From: Tigriopus japonicus | Lineage: Eukaryota > Arthropoda > Copepoda > Harpacticoida > Harpacticidae | Assembly: GCA_010645155.1 (NCBI GenBank) | Contig: JAAGOF010000204.1 | Coordinates: 903,634-967,633 of the forward strand | DNA: 64,000 nucleotides | Reading direction: 5' to 3' | Position numbers and translations under genes: made by a program | In this document: piece after piece, positions 1-11,737 of the stretch | Numbering within the stretch: position 1 is the first letter of the stretch | How the letters are laid out: each line of letters starts with the position of its first letter | Notes under the pieces: generated by a model | Seen by the model: the letters and a program-made list of their open reading frames with translations, nothing else | What the model was told of the DNA's origin: nothing | Databases searched by the model: none

Positions 1-1080
1 AGATCCAAGGATGGACAATCATTAACGAGAATTACGTCGGATTTAATTTTGTTCCAAGGGAACACAATTTGGTGAAGAACGTTTGAGAACACGATTTGCT
101 AAGTATATAACATACCGCAGTGTCTGCTAATGCTTTTAACACATTTTAGATTGACTAAAACCCTTTGGAATATGACATCTACAATATCCATCAACAATGC
201 GAGACATTTCTGCAAGACATGTTTTAAAAGCGCCCTTAAGTATTTTTTTTGAAACCTCTCGGCATTTTAGTTTTTGAGAATTGATGGCATTGCTGGCTTT
301 CTCATTGCAAAAAAAGTAAACCTAAAACGGATGGTGGGTCTAAAAGTGGAAATGTGTATGGAACGAAGATCAAAAGGTTCGCAATCGGACCAAGCATCAT
401 GCATAGATGCATCTCGTTCCAACCGTTATAAAACAGTCTGTTCTGCTTTTGAGTAAAATCATCCACCATTTAAAGTTGCCTCCTCACCATTGGAAAATAT
501 TCTTTTAAGTGATTGATAGAAGTCTGTCTATCACTGATCCTGACAACTGTCTCTGGGATTCAACCGCGCTTTCAACATCAATTTCATTTATCTTTTTTTG
601 AGAGTTCCAATAATTCTTGAAAAGATATTCAATTTAAAAAATAGTACCTGTGTGCTTGTCTTGCCAATTTTGAACACTTTCATTCACTCACTCACTCACT
701 GGTTTCACTAGTGTGGACAGAGACAGCCAGACCAACGCGACGATAGATGAACACTCACATTGAAGCTCGAGTCTCTAATAACACCGAGGAAGGTTTGTGT
801 TCCAAGAGGCTGGATGTGTATGTGTGTAGTATGTACGTCTGTATGCGTTCCCCCTCGTTTTCTTCACGTACTGTATGGCAATAACCGGCATTGAATTTCC
901 ATTCGTGACAGGCTGAACACTCTCTCTCTCTCTCTCTCTCTCTCGTTCTCTCTTTTCTTGCACACACTGTTAAGTGGAACAACTCATTTCAGTCCTTCAC
1001 ATTCACATAGAAAACATCCACACTCTTCTTGGCTTCCTCGTTGTCTTGCGCTCAAAGGCCGCCAATCCATCCTTTGGCAG
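1..1080. other. Gene-free stretch at the left edge
   Basis: No convincing coding region is visible. The sequence is AT-rich with short, unrelated open frames. The only structured feature is the TC microsatellite at 919-944. The G+C content rises after about 1050, where a possible exon begins. Confidence 0.5.
919..944. repeat. (TC)n microsatellite
   Basis: This is an uninterrupted run of about 13 CT dinucleotides, seen directly. It produces Arg/Glu-rich open frames on the minus strand that should not be read as genes. Confidence 0.95.
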
Positions 1081-1547
1081 TGAGTCTCCTTCCACTAGAC
1101 ACGAGCTCGATAGACGAGGCCAACGAGCCAGGAAACTTCGACGACGAGGACGAAGCCGCAAGCCAAGCTGGCTTGGGATCAAGCTCCTCGAGATATGGCT
1201 GGCTGGGGTGTGCTCCATGGAACAACCATGAAGGCGCCCCTTCGTCTTCTTCTTGTTCGTCCTCTATTTATCCTCCTACTCCGTTCTCCCTCCGAACTTG
1301 GACCGACAATGACAAGGACGAAGAGGACATTATGGACGAGCTGCAGCATGCACGTGGTGGCGTTTTTCTTCGCGAGGAACAACCATCAACTAGTTCGTTC
1401 CAAAGCAAGAGAGGACGCGTGTTCGTTCCGTTCCAAGTTCGAACCAAGAGAGGCGCACCAGACATCATCCTAGCGGGCGGAAACAAAAAGTGTTCCAAAG
1501 ACGAACGAAAATACACGCCACCCACCCACCCACCATTCGACAGATAG
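1081..1547 (+). CDS. Possible exon or short ORF of unknown product
   Basis: An open frame runs from an AG acceptor-like site at 1079-1080 to a TGA-type end near 1547. Its translation has an acidic stretch (DEANEPGNFDDEDEAASQ), then a Ser/Pro-rich part and a basic tail. No ATG opens the frame upstream, so if it is real it is an internal or terminal exon of a gene starting left of the window. I recognise no domain. The opposite strand is also open for 179 codons, which weakens the case. The support is only composition and length. Confidence 0.22.
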
Positions 1548-3624
1548 ATGGGAGACGAACCAAAAAAGGGGAACGCTCTGAGCGAGGCTTCAAAAAGAAC
1601 GAACAAGCCAATGTTTTCAAGGCTGCCAGACAGATAGATACTCGTCAATGAGAATCTCCTCTTGGTCTTGAACCAGGAACAACACAAAAGTAACTGCGAT
1701 CCCCGCTTCAAGTCATAAGCGGCACCAAGCGTAAGAGTCCTGTGATCCTTTCCGTCTCTTTTCTTTCTGTTATTGGACAATACATTCGTTGGACCGAATG
1801 TGTGCATAGCTCCGTATGAACTCGTGTTGAGCTAGATGTTATCTTGGATCCTAATACGACTCTCCGTCCAAAGGATGAACAGTGATTATGTCGAGGTCAA
1901 AGCTCTGCCTAGATTTTTCTTTTAACCATGAACATTGTTGTTCTGTAGGAGAAAATTTGCTGTGAGCTTGTTGGACACTTTAGGGCATCAGAAATGAAAA
2001 GTTTCATGGCTGAATCCTGTCTGACACGTTTCAACAAGCAACATCGTGCCATGTCCTAAGCGATTCACGCCAGAACCACAACCTCTCAAGGTTTGAATGC
2101 ACCGTTTGTTGGCTCCAAGAAGGGCAGAGCTCTTGTTCCCACAACAAACATGACGGATTCTCTGAGAAAGAAAAGAAGGCCTTTCTTGCAACAGCCTCTA
2201 TTCGCGATTCCTTTACGAGAAACGTCGCAATGAAGATGAGGCCACTCAAGCTCACTTTAATGGTCGAGGAAGAGAGCGTAAGGCAAAACATCTTCCTGGC
2301 GCTCGACTTTGAAACATTTCAGTGGGACACCGGGAACAAAAGCAAGCCTCATTAACAAGTATGTCAGCCAAAATTGAGAGACAAAGGAGACCATTAGTTA
2401 GAAATGATCCAGCAAATTATTGACGTTTTCAAAACCTGTGGTACTAAACTAAAAGCAATTTATTATAATAGTAGCGTGATAACATTTAAGAGGAGATATA
2501 TTTTATTGATAATAATGTTTGGAATCCTGGAACACTCATTGCAAATGATCCTAAATTTCTATCACATTTTGCGACTGGTTGCAGTTGAAAAAAGCCCTTG
2601 GAAATGAAGATTTATATGTAGTTTTTTAACCTGATCAATGATGTCTAAGGTGATCATAATCATTTTTCCTGGACGACTCTCAGGGAGTTGAACCTTTTTT
2701 GAAGAAGTGGGCGGACAGAAGTTTCACGTTTTCATTCTTGTCTTTACGCTCCGAATTTGGCAGCTTCGCGAGGGTTTGCAACGTTTGTTTTTGATAAAAG
2801 GATCCTCGAGATCCAATCTCATGCGCTTTATGCAAAATTGGCGAGACCACGTGTTAAGTTCTGTTGAGGAGTATGCTTGTTCCTTTTGCAATTAAAAGGC
2901 AATGTCTACTTTCCACAGTTTTCTTTAAAAAATCCCAATCCCCAAGCCAATCAGTCCAAGGTTCATTTTAAATGCAATTAATAATTTCTGGTCAATCTAT
3001 AACTCTTTAATCTAGACCACATCCAGCTCTGCAATGATGATTTGGATACTTCAAATAAGGCATTTGGTTACATGTTTTTGACACTTTTACTCGAATTATG
3101 CCAAGCATTGGGTCTCTCCAAGTGCAGGCACGATGGCAGTTAGTCGTGAAACATGTCTACACTCTCACGCCGTGAAAAGGCCAAACAAAGGCACACTTCT
3201 ACAATCCTATGGAAATATACAATGCGTTGGTTGGGTGTTGGTGCCAAAAACAACTCTTGAATGGAGAAGAATTGCCTGAAAGTGTAAAGGAAGAAGTCAC
3301 GAGTAATGTGTATCAATTCAATATATGATCTTCTCTTTTATATATCCCGCCATATATCCTACTCCCATAGTACTTGCTCTTCTACCTCACTCCTACTCCC
3401 CAATGTTCGATCTGTCTTCTTCTCTTTCCCTTCCAATACCTATTTCACTTCTTCATCATACTTCAGCCAATATACACGATATGCCCGAATCCATACTTCC
3501 GACTCGCACCTTCATTCCTCCACATTCAAAAAGGTAAGTAGAAAAATATTTTTTTTTAGAATAAAATTATCACTAAATCAAGTCAGTCTGACAACCTTGG
3601 AGCATGTCTTTTTTGTGAATTTTT
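1548..3624. other. Gene-free stretch
   Basis: Only short open frames without recognisable domains are present. The sequence at 3300-3540 is pyrimidine-rich (TCTTCTC runs), which makes long Ser/Leu-rich frames by composition. No RNA gene or intact element was seen. Confidence 0.5.
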
Positions 3625-3788
3625 TATGACCGCTACAAGGAAAGCGATTCCCTGTAAATTGAAGGATTTCTCCCGACTGCTTCGATTCGATTCCCAACAG
3701 GATTCGAACCTACGCCGTCTGGGGAAGCACTTACACTCGGCTCTTATTCGAACGCATTAATACGCGCGGCCGCTCTGGCTTCCTTAAA
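3625..3788 (-). mobile_element. tRNA-derived SINE, copy 1
   Basis: Read on the minus strand, the element opens with GGAAGCCAGAGCGG, which resembles a tRNA A box. It carries the B box GGTTCGAATCC about 75 bases later and then a non-tRNA body ending in CCTTGTAGCGGT. The extra length between the boxes suggests a class II (Ser- or Leu-type) tRNA ancestor. A closely similar copy lies at 23152-23315 in the same orientation, so this is a dispersed repeat and not a functional tRNA gene. The acceptor stem does not pair. Confidence 0.75.
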
Positions 3789-4244
3789 GAACCGTTTTTG
3801 TTTGAGAACCGTTTTTAACTTTTTTTGTCATGTAAACTCCACTTGCAAAAAATAGTGGGTTGCAAGTTACCGAATTCAAGAAATGTTTGATATGAATCAG
3901 AATCAAGTCAGATCAATGATTTTAAAGGATACTTTTAGGTCATCAGTTGTGTTGAAAACGTAGGAGCTGTTAGGCCGAGACTATCTCCGCTCAAGAAGCA
4001 AGAGTTTCATCATCTACCTCTACCCAACTGCGTCTGCAGTGTCTGTGCGTTCATTCCCTCTTCATTTCTTCCATGTGCACTGAAAGTTTCTAGACAACTT
4101 ACTTTGATATCATGATTTTCGATGACTTGCCTGTCTTTTTTTGTTATTTGACCATCTTTTTTTGTAGTTTGAGGATTTTTTATTAACACTACAAGGAATG
4201 GTAAAGAATCTCAATCATCAAAAGGAAGTTAATCATGCATGAAA
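3789..4244. other. Intergenic, with a short dispersed repeat
   Basis: The segment about 3995-4125 matches, in the opposite orientation, the sequence at about 54965-55080. Shared blocks are TTTCATCATCTACC, TACCCAACTGC and CATTTCTTCCATGTGCACTGAA (given here in shortened blocks). The similarity looks like roughly 80%. It is probably the tail of an unidentified repeat family. A partial CACTACAAGGAATGG near 4185 resembles the SINE 3' end. Confidence 0.45.
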
Positions 4245-5550
4245 TTAATATTTGTATGATATTTGGTCTTCCAACGAGTTACTATTGGCAGATCTGGACA
4301 ACCCTTGAAAAGTGGGTTGATCAGGAATAGTATTTAAAAAAATGTCTAATCTTGCCTTAAATGCTGTTAGAGGATCAGCTCCTACATATTCCCAACGAAG
4401 ACTAATGGGCAAAAGATTGAACAATGAAAGAGCCCAATAAAGAAGAGAGGAGGACTTCATTGTTCAAACTAGCCTGGATTATTTGGGATTTCGAGATGCT
4501 CTCAGAGCGCATGTAAAACCTCTACGATCGCTACAACTGATCTCAAATCCTGGGTTAGGACAGAGCCCATGAATGCTCTTGAAAACAAACAATACCAGAT
4601 ACCATTCATACCTTCTCTGAGTACTGTACAGCCCTAACTTCTGGAGTCTCTCCCAATACGAGAGCTCTCTCATTCCTGTGATGTTCCTAGTAAAACATCT
4701 TTGAACCTGCTCGATCTTTTGCAAATCTGCTGAACTCATTGGAGCCCAAATGGAGGAAGCATATTCAAGATGAGGCTGAACAATCGACTTGTACAGAGTT
4801 AGAATCGCAATACTATCTCTGGACTTGAAAGTGCGATAGATCCAGCCACATGTTTGAAATGCCTTCCCCACTTTCAACTGGATATGCTCATCAAACTTTC
4901 CATCATCTTGGACGACAACTCCCAAATCTCTCATGGACGATACGTGCTCAATACCACAACCTCCATTGTCTTTGAGCTGAACATCTAATTTTGACGCCCC
5001 ATACGTCATTGTGCGGAATTTCATCCCGTTCAGTGCCATATTGCTCTCGCCAACCCAAGAGTAGAAATTCTCCAAGTCCTCAACTATACATTTTGAGTCC
5101 TGACCGTTCCTTCCACAAACTATTTTGTGTCATCAGCATATGAAGAAATACTGGCTTTTGTTCTAAACTTCTGGAGAGGAGCAATAAAGAGAATAAACAA
5201 GAGCGGACCTAAAATTGAACCTTGCGGAACACCTGACTTGACATCATACATGTCGCTAAAAGATCCTTCAACTTTAACTATCTGCTTCCTTTCGCTCATA
5301 AAACTATCAATCCAAGTCAGGACCTTACCCTGGACCCCTAACTCTTTGAGTTGATCGAGCAAAAGACCATGATCTACCTTATCAAAGGCCTTGGCAAAGT
5401 CAAGATAGACTACATCAACTGACTCGTGACTTTAGAGCCCTTCAATGATTTGCTCAATATGATCAACCAATTGGGTTACTCTACTAAAATGAGCTCGAAA
5501 CCCATGCTGTCCAGAATGAATTAATTCATCAATCATTAAATATGCTTAGC
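4245..5550 (-). pseudogene. Broken non-LTR retrotransposon reverse transcriptase (CR1/Jockey-like)
   Basis: Read on the minus strand, the pieces come in the order expected for a LINE ORF2. First is VDVVYLDFAKAFDKVDHG near 5390, then GVPQGSILGPLLFILF near 5240, and the catalytic YADD near 5130. The thumb and C-terminal region follow (SMRDLGVVV, VQPHLEYASSIWAP, MRELSYWERLQKLGL), and the frame closes at 4245. The frame is interrupted by a stop upstream of the first block (near 5432), by a stop directly after YADDTK, and by a shift between about 4480 and 4460. It lacks an endonuclease domain and a 5' end. It is a dead 5'-truncated copy. The family call rests on the C-terminal SYWERL-type motif and is approximate. 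Confidence 0.88.
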
Positions 5551-5587
5551 GAATTATCTTTCAATGAAGGTGATCGGTTAGGTGAGG

Positions 5588-5709
5588 TATATTCAAGATG
5601 AGGCTGAACTATCGACTTGCCCAGAGTTACTTAGCATCGTAACACTATCTCTGGACTTAAGATCCAGCCACACTTTTGAAATGCCTTTCCCACCTTGAGC
5701 TGGGTATGC
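5588..5709 (-). mobile_element. Second fragment of the same LINE
   Basis: This segment repeats the sequence at about 4765-4885 in the same orientation, with scattered differences (shared block ATATTCAAGATGAGGCTGAA). It is cut off at 5709 by the start of the hAT-like element. It is therefore either a second truncated insertion or a duplicated piece of the neighbouring copy. Confidence 0.7.
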
Positions 5710-6766
5710 CAGGGCCACCAGACAGTTGTGAATTACATTTTACATTGTAATTACAAAAATCTGAAATTTTTATCGAAAAATTACAAAATTGGGGAAAATT
5801 GAAAAAAAGGAAAATAGGATGTTCTCTTCTGAATAGTTTGGAGAAATGATGGCAAATCAAAACAAGAAAAGAAACAAACAAGATTTATTACAGTTGTAGT
5901 AATATGTATATGGTTTATCAGCTATTTCTAGACATGAAGTAAGACTTACAGATGATGGGAATATAGGAAAAGGTCACTTGCTACTACAAACAATGAGGCA
6001 TGCAGGGGGAGGTTTGAGTGATCTCTTCAAAAATCTTATCGCGGGCGGATGAAAAAAGAGAAAAGGCTTGTTCGTCAATGTAAGATATTGGTCAGTGCCA
6101 GGGTTTTCGCGTTTTACAGACCGCCCTTATGACTTAGATGCTACAAAAAATGTCGAATTGCCAGTTTGGACATTTTGACTCTCGGTTTTGTAAGAATTTG
6201 CAAAATTATTCCATTGATTAAAAAATGGCAAGCACTTAAAAAAGACCTTTGATATTGAAGAGAAACACGTACAAAAAAACGGCATTTTGTTTGATACCAT
6301 GATGGTTTTGGAGCTTTACAATACAAATCAGTGCTTATAACATCACTTACACTTGTACTTACCCAAAAAAAGTGGCCTTTTGTTGAGAATTTTCTCGTGC
6401 AAGAACGAGCAAATAAAGTGTGCATTTTTTTCCAAAATCCTAACCAAAGGTGTTCAAACTTGCAATTCGACATTTTTCATGACATCTAATTCGCAAGGGC
6501 GGTGTGTAAATTGCGAAAACCCTTAAACTGCCCAAATTCTTACGAGCCACCCACTGTTGCCAAACAAGCCTTTTCTCTTCTTTCATCCGCCCGCGATAAG
6601 ATTTTTGAAGAGATCACTCAAACCTCCCCCTGCATCCCTCATTAATGAGAAAATAAAGTGCTTTTAAAAATACCCAAAAATCCGATTTCGTTACGTTATT
6701 TCTCAAAATTATTACAAAATTAGTTTATTTCCTGTCAATATTTTTCAACAAAGTTTAGTGGCCCTG
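5710..6766. mobile_element. hAT-like non-autonomous element with CAGGGCCAC ends
   Basis: The stretch is bounded by CAGGGCCAC at 5710 and its reverse complement GTGGCCCTG ending at 6766. Subterminal AATTTTGTAAT / ATTACAAAATT blocks lie in mirrored positions. CAGGG-type ends are usual for hAT elements. The left end interrupts a LINE fragment. The 8-bp flanks (GGGTATGC and ATGAGTAG) do not match, so the insertion boundaries are not proven. No transposase reading frame is visible. Another foldback lies inside at 5994-6648. Confidence 0.5.
5994..6648. mobile_element. Long-TIR foldback element
   Basis: The outer arm at 5994-6072 (GCAGGGGGAGGTTTGAGTGA ... TTATCGCGGGCGGATG) is repeated in reverse complement at 6570-6648 with few differences. 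The pairing resumes inside as AGGGTTTTCGC ... GGGCGG and continues to AATGTCGAATTGC near 6148 and 6466. The arms together are about 180 bases each. No protein-coding frame of note lies between them, so this looks like a MITE or foldback element. Confidence 0.8.
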
Positions 6767-8026
6767 ATGAGTAGGGATGCGTATTTCAGTTGAATAAGAT
6801 TTTATGCCCAAAAACATGTTTATTTGCTATTTGCTAGCTTTTAAAGTTCAATTTTAATTTCTCATTTTATTTCCCATTTTTGGGCAAATAAATACAAAAT
6901 TTGTCGGCTTTTGGCAAATCTATGCAAAACTTGTCTTTTGTGGGAAAAATAGGAAAAAGAAATTTTTGCCCAAAATGTTTTGTTTAAGGGAAATATTGAT
7001 TATTCAATGGAATAAAAGTATTTTCTCTTAACTGTTCATACGCTTGCATTCCACTTTATTGTTACTGCATACTGTAACAATCAATTTTTTATTCAACTGG
7101 CTAGTTATCCAGAATAAGCTATTTTCCTTTCCCGATTTTAAGTGACACGTTCTGTTATATTTCTATTGATATTCAACTCTGCCTGATGGTAAAACTAGAG
7201 ACGCTAAAGCGTCTCTAAGTAAAACGTGTGTCCAAAACCAATTTGAACACGTTGCAGCTCAATCCGGTTGAAAATTTCAACGTCTAGTTGCATCATTAGC
7301 CTTTCATTATTAGGCTACTGCGTTTCAAACACATCCACATAGTGGTTCGCCCTTCATGATACGTCAACTCACGGGGGATGTTTCTTTCTTTTTTTACGAT
7401 ACACTTATTTATTTAATTTTTATTTTTTTGCTTTTTAATCTTTTTGTTAGATATACTTATCTTTTATTCTTCTTTTTATTTCAACTTTCGTTTATCCCTT
7501 TATATAGACTAACACGAAATGTATGCTCTGGGAGTGCTGGAGCTCACTTAACCGATAAATCAAATCAATAAATACAGCATGGCCTTGATTAGAGACTTTA
7601 GCCCTGACTAAAATGACTAAGCCCTAATAAATTGAACTGACAGGCTTGGGATTGCTCATATGATTTTGAAAGAAATAAGATTTCCTATCTAACCGAGGAT
7701 TTCTTAATACACGGAAGTTCCGCGGTCTTTGATCTAATCAACCGACCTTTGACTTATACTCTTAAATATCCGATGAAATAAAGGAAGGTTCCTAGGTTTC
7801 AAAACGGGTCTCACAACCTCGATCAAAATAAAGAAACAAACGTCAACACCACAACCACCACCACCACCACAACAACAACAATGGGATCCCAGTGAAGGCC
7901 AAGCCCGGCCAACCACCGGATGCACTCAATAGCTGTTCCGGTTGCCGTGCCCGTGGAGGATTGGCCATCATCTCGTCCCAGCTTTAGCCGCATTGATACA
8001 TCGAGTAGAGTAGTAGCAGTAGCAAT
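6767..8026. other. Gene-free stretch upstream of the SAC3D1-like gene
   Basis: Mostly AT-rich sequence. A short mirrored pair CAGTTGAATAA (about 6787) and TTATTCAACTG (about 7091) may mark a further decayed element. A CAC/CAA trinucleotide run sits at 7847-7880. The last few hundred bases may hold the SAC3D1 promoter and 5' UTR; an in-frame TAG precedes the start codon. Confidence 0.45.
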
Positions 8027-11000
8027 ATGGGCGAGTGGCGGGTCCAATATGATCCGGAAATGTGCCCAAAGGCCGAGATGGAACTGTACGGCCACTTTTG
8101 TTTTTTGACTAGATTCCGGTGGATGTCCCAACCAACCAAAGCATACCATTTCTACTTTCTTTCCAGTCGCATCCGGAATGAAATGGTCCACTATCTGGAG
8201 CGTGATCCGGTTTGCTCGTCGGAATTACGGCTCATCAAGAGTTTTTCTCGCTCGGCCGCCGGACAAAAGCTTAACGATCCTCGCCATCTTCGATCCCCCG
8301 TCGTGTGCTTGAAGGCCGCAAAGTACCTGATCCAAGAGTAAGTAAGAGTAAGCAAGAGTATTTTCGAACTTTTCAATGTCTTTTGGACACGTAAGAAGAA
8401 AAAATTTGCGTATGAAAGCTCAAAGGTTGCACGCGTTTTCCATTTCACTGGTTGCGCTTAAAGGACTTGGGCATTATCATAAAAAATAAGAGAGTACAGT
8501 CATATACAACGCCATCTCATGTTGTTTTGTGGCAACGGCTCACCGATTTCATAAAATGGTTGGATTTGTAAATAGCTCTGATCACGCATGAGCTTGGCAC
8601 AAAACACAGGGGGGCAGGGTGGGCATTTGATTTTTGGACATTTTGTCCACCCCTGTCCAAAAGGTGTCCAAAAGTGTCCAAAAATAAGGCTGTCCAAAAA
8701 TAGGAGTGTCCAAAAGTGTCCAAATATAGTAATTCGAAAAATAATGGTTAAAAACATTTTTAGAATAACATTCTACAAACTTTCTCTCCAAAATAAACGT
8801 CACTTGACGAAATCTAAGCAAGAATAAGTCAATTCAGCATAAGAAACTTACACTTAATACATTAAATGAGCCAATAACTTGAAGGCCAAACTGGACCTAT
8901 GAACTTTCAACTCTTTTCATTTGACCACCGAGCATCGTCCAAAATGTGGGAAAGAATGATCGACTGAAGGAATGAACGAACAAACGAATGTGAGACTGGG
9001 ACTACTAATAACACGCTCACACCACACTTCATGTTAAACATAGTATGCGAGTACATTTTAAAGCTAATTGTGTCCTGATTTGTGACAAGAGAAGGTTACT
9101 TAGTATTTTGATTTATATTCCAAAGTTTATCATTGTTGGAAGTGTTTCCCATCCAAGAGGCAAGAAGTATTTTGACCTGACTGTCCAAAAAATGTTAATT
9201 ATAATAAAGCACACTCAAACTGATATCAGATTGCAATGTGGGTATTATAATGCTTTTGCCAAAGAATTAAAGCAGTGTTGTTTTACTATTAAAAAAGACA
9301 AGACTCTTGTTTACAGATGAGGAAATAAAATGTAAATCTTGAAACATTTCGAACAGTTACACACATTTTACCATATTGTATAAACAAAACATGCAAATTG
9401 TTTTACGTTTTACAAATGTATATATAATATTATTGTAATCAGTGAGGCAAATTAGCCTCATGACCAAGGGTGAAAGTTATCATGGCAAAGTTTATTTCTC
9501 CAAGTAATGTTCTCATTAATAGAACTAATTTTGTTTAAGTACACAACCATGCATTCTTTAGAATTCAATTACTTATGTAGTGTAACTGGTTTTTTGTCTG
9601 ATTTGTACAACTTTCTTTTACGTTTGTTGGACTTTTGGACACTTATGGACATCTGTTGGGGATTTTTGGACACCCTCTGGGGATTTTTGGACACCTTCTG
9701 GGTATTTTTGGACACTTTTGGACACTTTTGGACACTTTTGGACACTTTTGGACACTTTTGGACACTTGGACACTTTTGGACACTAGGGTGTCCAAAATGC
9801 TCTCGATGTCGAAAAATGCCCACCCTGCAGGGGGGGCCTCCAAAAAGAATGTCAACGTGATCCAGCTAAAAGCAATTCTAGTGCCTTTTGGAGGCCCTTC
9901 TGTGCGTTAGTGAGACCCAAACTGATGAATGATTGTTGCCGCTTTTTCCAAATCTATACATCTCGTGGAATTAATGACCGGTTGGCGCATTAAAAAAAAA
10001 CTTAAGTGGTTCTCATGATCCTATGTCGTGTCTAGAATCTTGTACGATCATGTGAGTCCGTTCGATAAGGTGCGCTACCATTTTATCTTTGATCGTCTGC
10101 GAGCCATTCGTCAAGATTTGGTTATCCAAAGTGTGCGCACTCCCATTCTCTTGGAGGTGTTGGAGATTTGCGTTCGCTTTCACCTTCTCTCATCCCATAA
10201 GTAAGACAAAAAAAAAATATGGTAACTCTGGCTGGAAAATTGATGTCGAATTCTCGAATGATTCTGCGCTCATTCAGGCTTTGCCATTTGGACACGGGCG
10301 ATTTCGACCACCATATAAACTTCAGTCATTGTTTGGGATGTCTTCAAGATGTCTTGGTGCTGCAAGAGGAATTGGAAATAGATCATTCGAAGCGGGGCGA
10401 GATGACCAGCTTATTTATTTTGGCTAACCCTGGGTCCCCCGAAGCCTTGGATTGGGCCATTAGATTACCCAAATCGATCAGGTAAACGGACAGACAAGAG
10501 GGAAAGTCAAAGAGTTCATCATGTTTTTTTTTGTTATTTTTCAGAACCTTGAAGATCGTTCAGGTCTCCTTGAGATTGGCCCATAAACTTGGGGAAGGCA
10601 ATTTAGTGGGTGTCATGAAAATCATGCGCTCTCTCCCAGTTCTTCATCAATTGGCCGTTTTCCAACAATGGCACAAAATTGTCAGGTTGGTTTTTCTCGC
10701 TAAATTGCTAGATTTTCCAAAAAGAGCCCTCCAGTTGTTGGGATTTTTTACTTGGCTCTCAAAACCTGTCGTACTTTTATGGTCTGCATCACATTTCTTA
10801 ATAATGTATGCCTTCCTTTTTTTTAAATGATTCCAGACATGGTCTGGACGTGATAAATCAAGGCTTTGGCAATAAGATGTGCCGATTTCCTTTGGCGGTA
10901 CTGAATTCTTGGCTCAATTTAGATCCTGGACCACTTTCAACATTAGTTCAAATCCTACATCAACTTGGAATCAGTATGGATGAAACGCGAGAATACGCCC

Positions 11001-11192
11001 ACTTTCAAAAACAGACAAGCATTTCCTCGGAGAAAACGGTATATTTAAAGTTCAGACATAGAAAAAAAACAGACGATAATGATACGAGATAATATTTTCT
11101 AGATCCGATTGTCGCCACTCCCGTTAATATCGAACAATCTGCAATCGATCAACTTGAAGTCTCTAATTTTACAACGTAGTTCAGTCATGTAA
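8027..11192 (+). CDS. Sac3d1: SAC3/GANP-domain protein, SAC3D1-like
   Basis: Seven exons join in phase: 8027-8085, 8167-8337, 10036-10200, 10278-10481, 10545-10685, 10837-11038 and 11103-11192, giving about 343 residues. The start ATG has an in-frame TAG just upstream. The N-terminal DPEMCPKAE corresponds to the CPDMCPxxE motif of SAC3D1. It is followed by ERDP, FSRSAAG, the helical block PFDKVRYHFIFDRLRAIRQD and the winged-helix-like C-terminal half. The SAC3/GANP fold is known as a PCI-type scaffold: SAC3 works in mRNA export (TREX-2), while the small SAC3D1 form has been tied to centrosome and mitotic function. Which applies here is not visible. Intron 1 is 81 bp without a stop. Intron 2 carries a hAT MITE. 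Confidence 0.88.
8470..8545 (+). mobile_element. Degenerate end of the 38559-type MITE
   Basis: AAGAGAGTACAGTCATA, then CGCCATCTCATG and GTGGCAACGGCTC, follow the same order as the terminal arm of the MITE at 38559-39013 (AAAAGAGTAC, GCGCCATCTA, GCGGCAACAGCTC). It lies in intron 2 of the SAC3D1-like gene. Only one arm is recognisable. Confidence 0.5.
8607..9835. mobile_element. hAT MITE with TTTTGGACAC subterminal repeats
   Basis: The element proper spans 8615-9827. Both ends carry the same 14-bp inverted repeat, CAGGGTGGGCATTT. It is flanked by an 8-bp direct repeat, CAGGGGGG, at 8607-8614 and 9828-9835, which is the duplication size of hAT (and P) elements. Inside each end lie many copies of TTTTGGACAC or its complement GTGTCCAAAA, about five on the left and more than ten on the right, in mirrored orientation. 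No transposase is visible; a 91-codon frame at 9045-9320 is unrecognised. The insertion lies in intron 2 of the SAC3D1-like gene. Confidence 0.88.
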
Positions 11193-11737
11193 CCAATTCC
11201 ATCTACATGGACTTACATTTATCAAATGTCAATTCCACTAAACTAGATTACCATCAAATGACAAGATCACAAAGAGGCTGTGTTTATTCTTTGGCTTGGG
11301 GGTGTGAGGGCCATTAATCTTCATTGTTTAATGGTTGCATTCATGATAATTTCTTGGTTCACAGACATTTCATATCACTGGGCAACATCCCGATTAGTGG
11401 TTCGGTTTCGATATTGTGTTGCAAGGTGGCAAGGAGGAAGTTGAAAAATAGGTTGTTGTTTTAGTAGAAGAGAGGAACTAAGGCTAAATGATCATTGATC
11501 AATCAATCAATCAATCAAGGAGGAATGAAATGTAAGATGCAAAATATGACAATAAGATCGAATCCATCAGTTAAACTGATGGATCCAAGAACAAGAGCAA
11601 TCTCATTCGGGTTTGTTTGGGCTTGGATCATCATCACAGATGGAATTGTGCCTTCCATGTTCTAGAACCACTTAATAGTAGTGGTAATAACATGATCATC
11701 AATAGTACTAAAGGTGATATTTACGTTACGCAATATC
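11193..11737. other. Intergenic gap between convergent genes
   Basis: This separates the ends of the SAC3D1-like gene and TEX2, which are transcribed towards each other. It must hold both 3' UTRs. A short ATCA run lies near 11495. No exact AATAAA was noted for the plus-strand gene. Confidence 0.5.

Noticed and set aside
1268..1807. 179-codon minus-strand frame
   Set aside because: It overlaps the plus-strand acidic ORF, has no domain, and both frames can be explained by the local base composition.
5702..6774. 8-bp target duplication for the CAGGGCCAC element
   Set aside because: The flanks GGGTATGC and ATGAGTAG do not match, so no duplication is claimed.
9569..9910. Open frames rich in FWTLLDTFGH or KCPKVSKSVQ
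   Set aside because: They are translations of the TTTTGGACAC repeat array of the hAT MITE on both strands.
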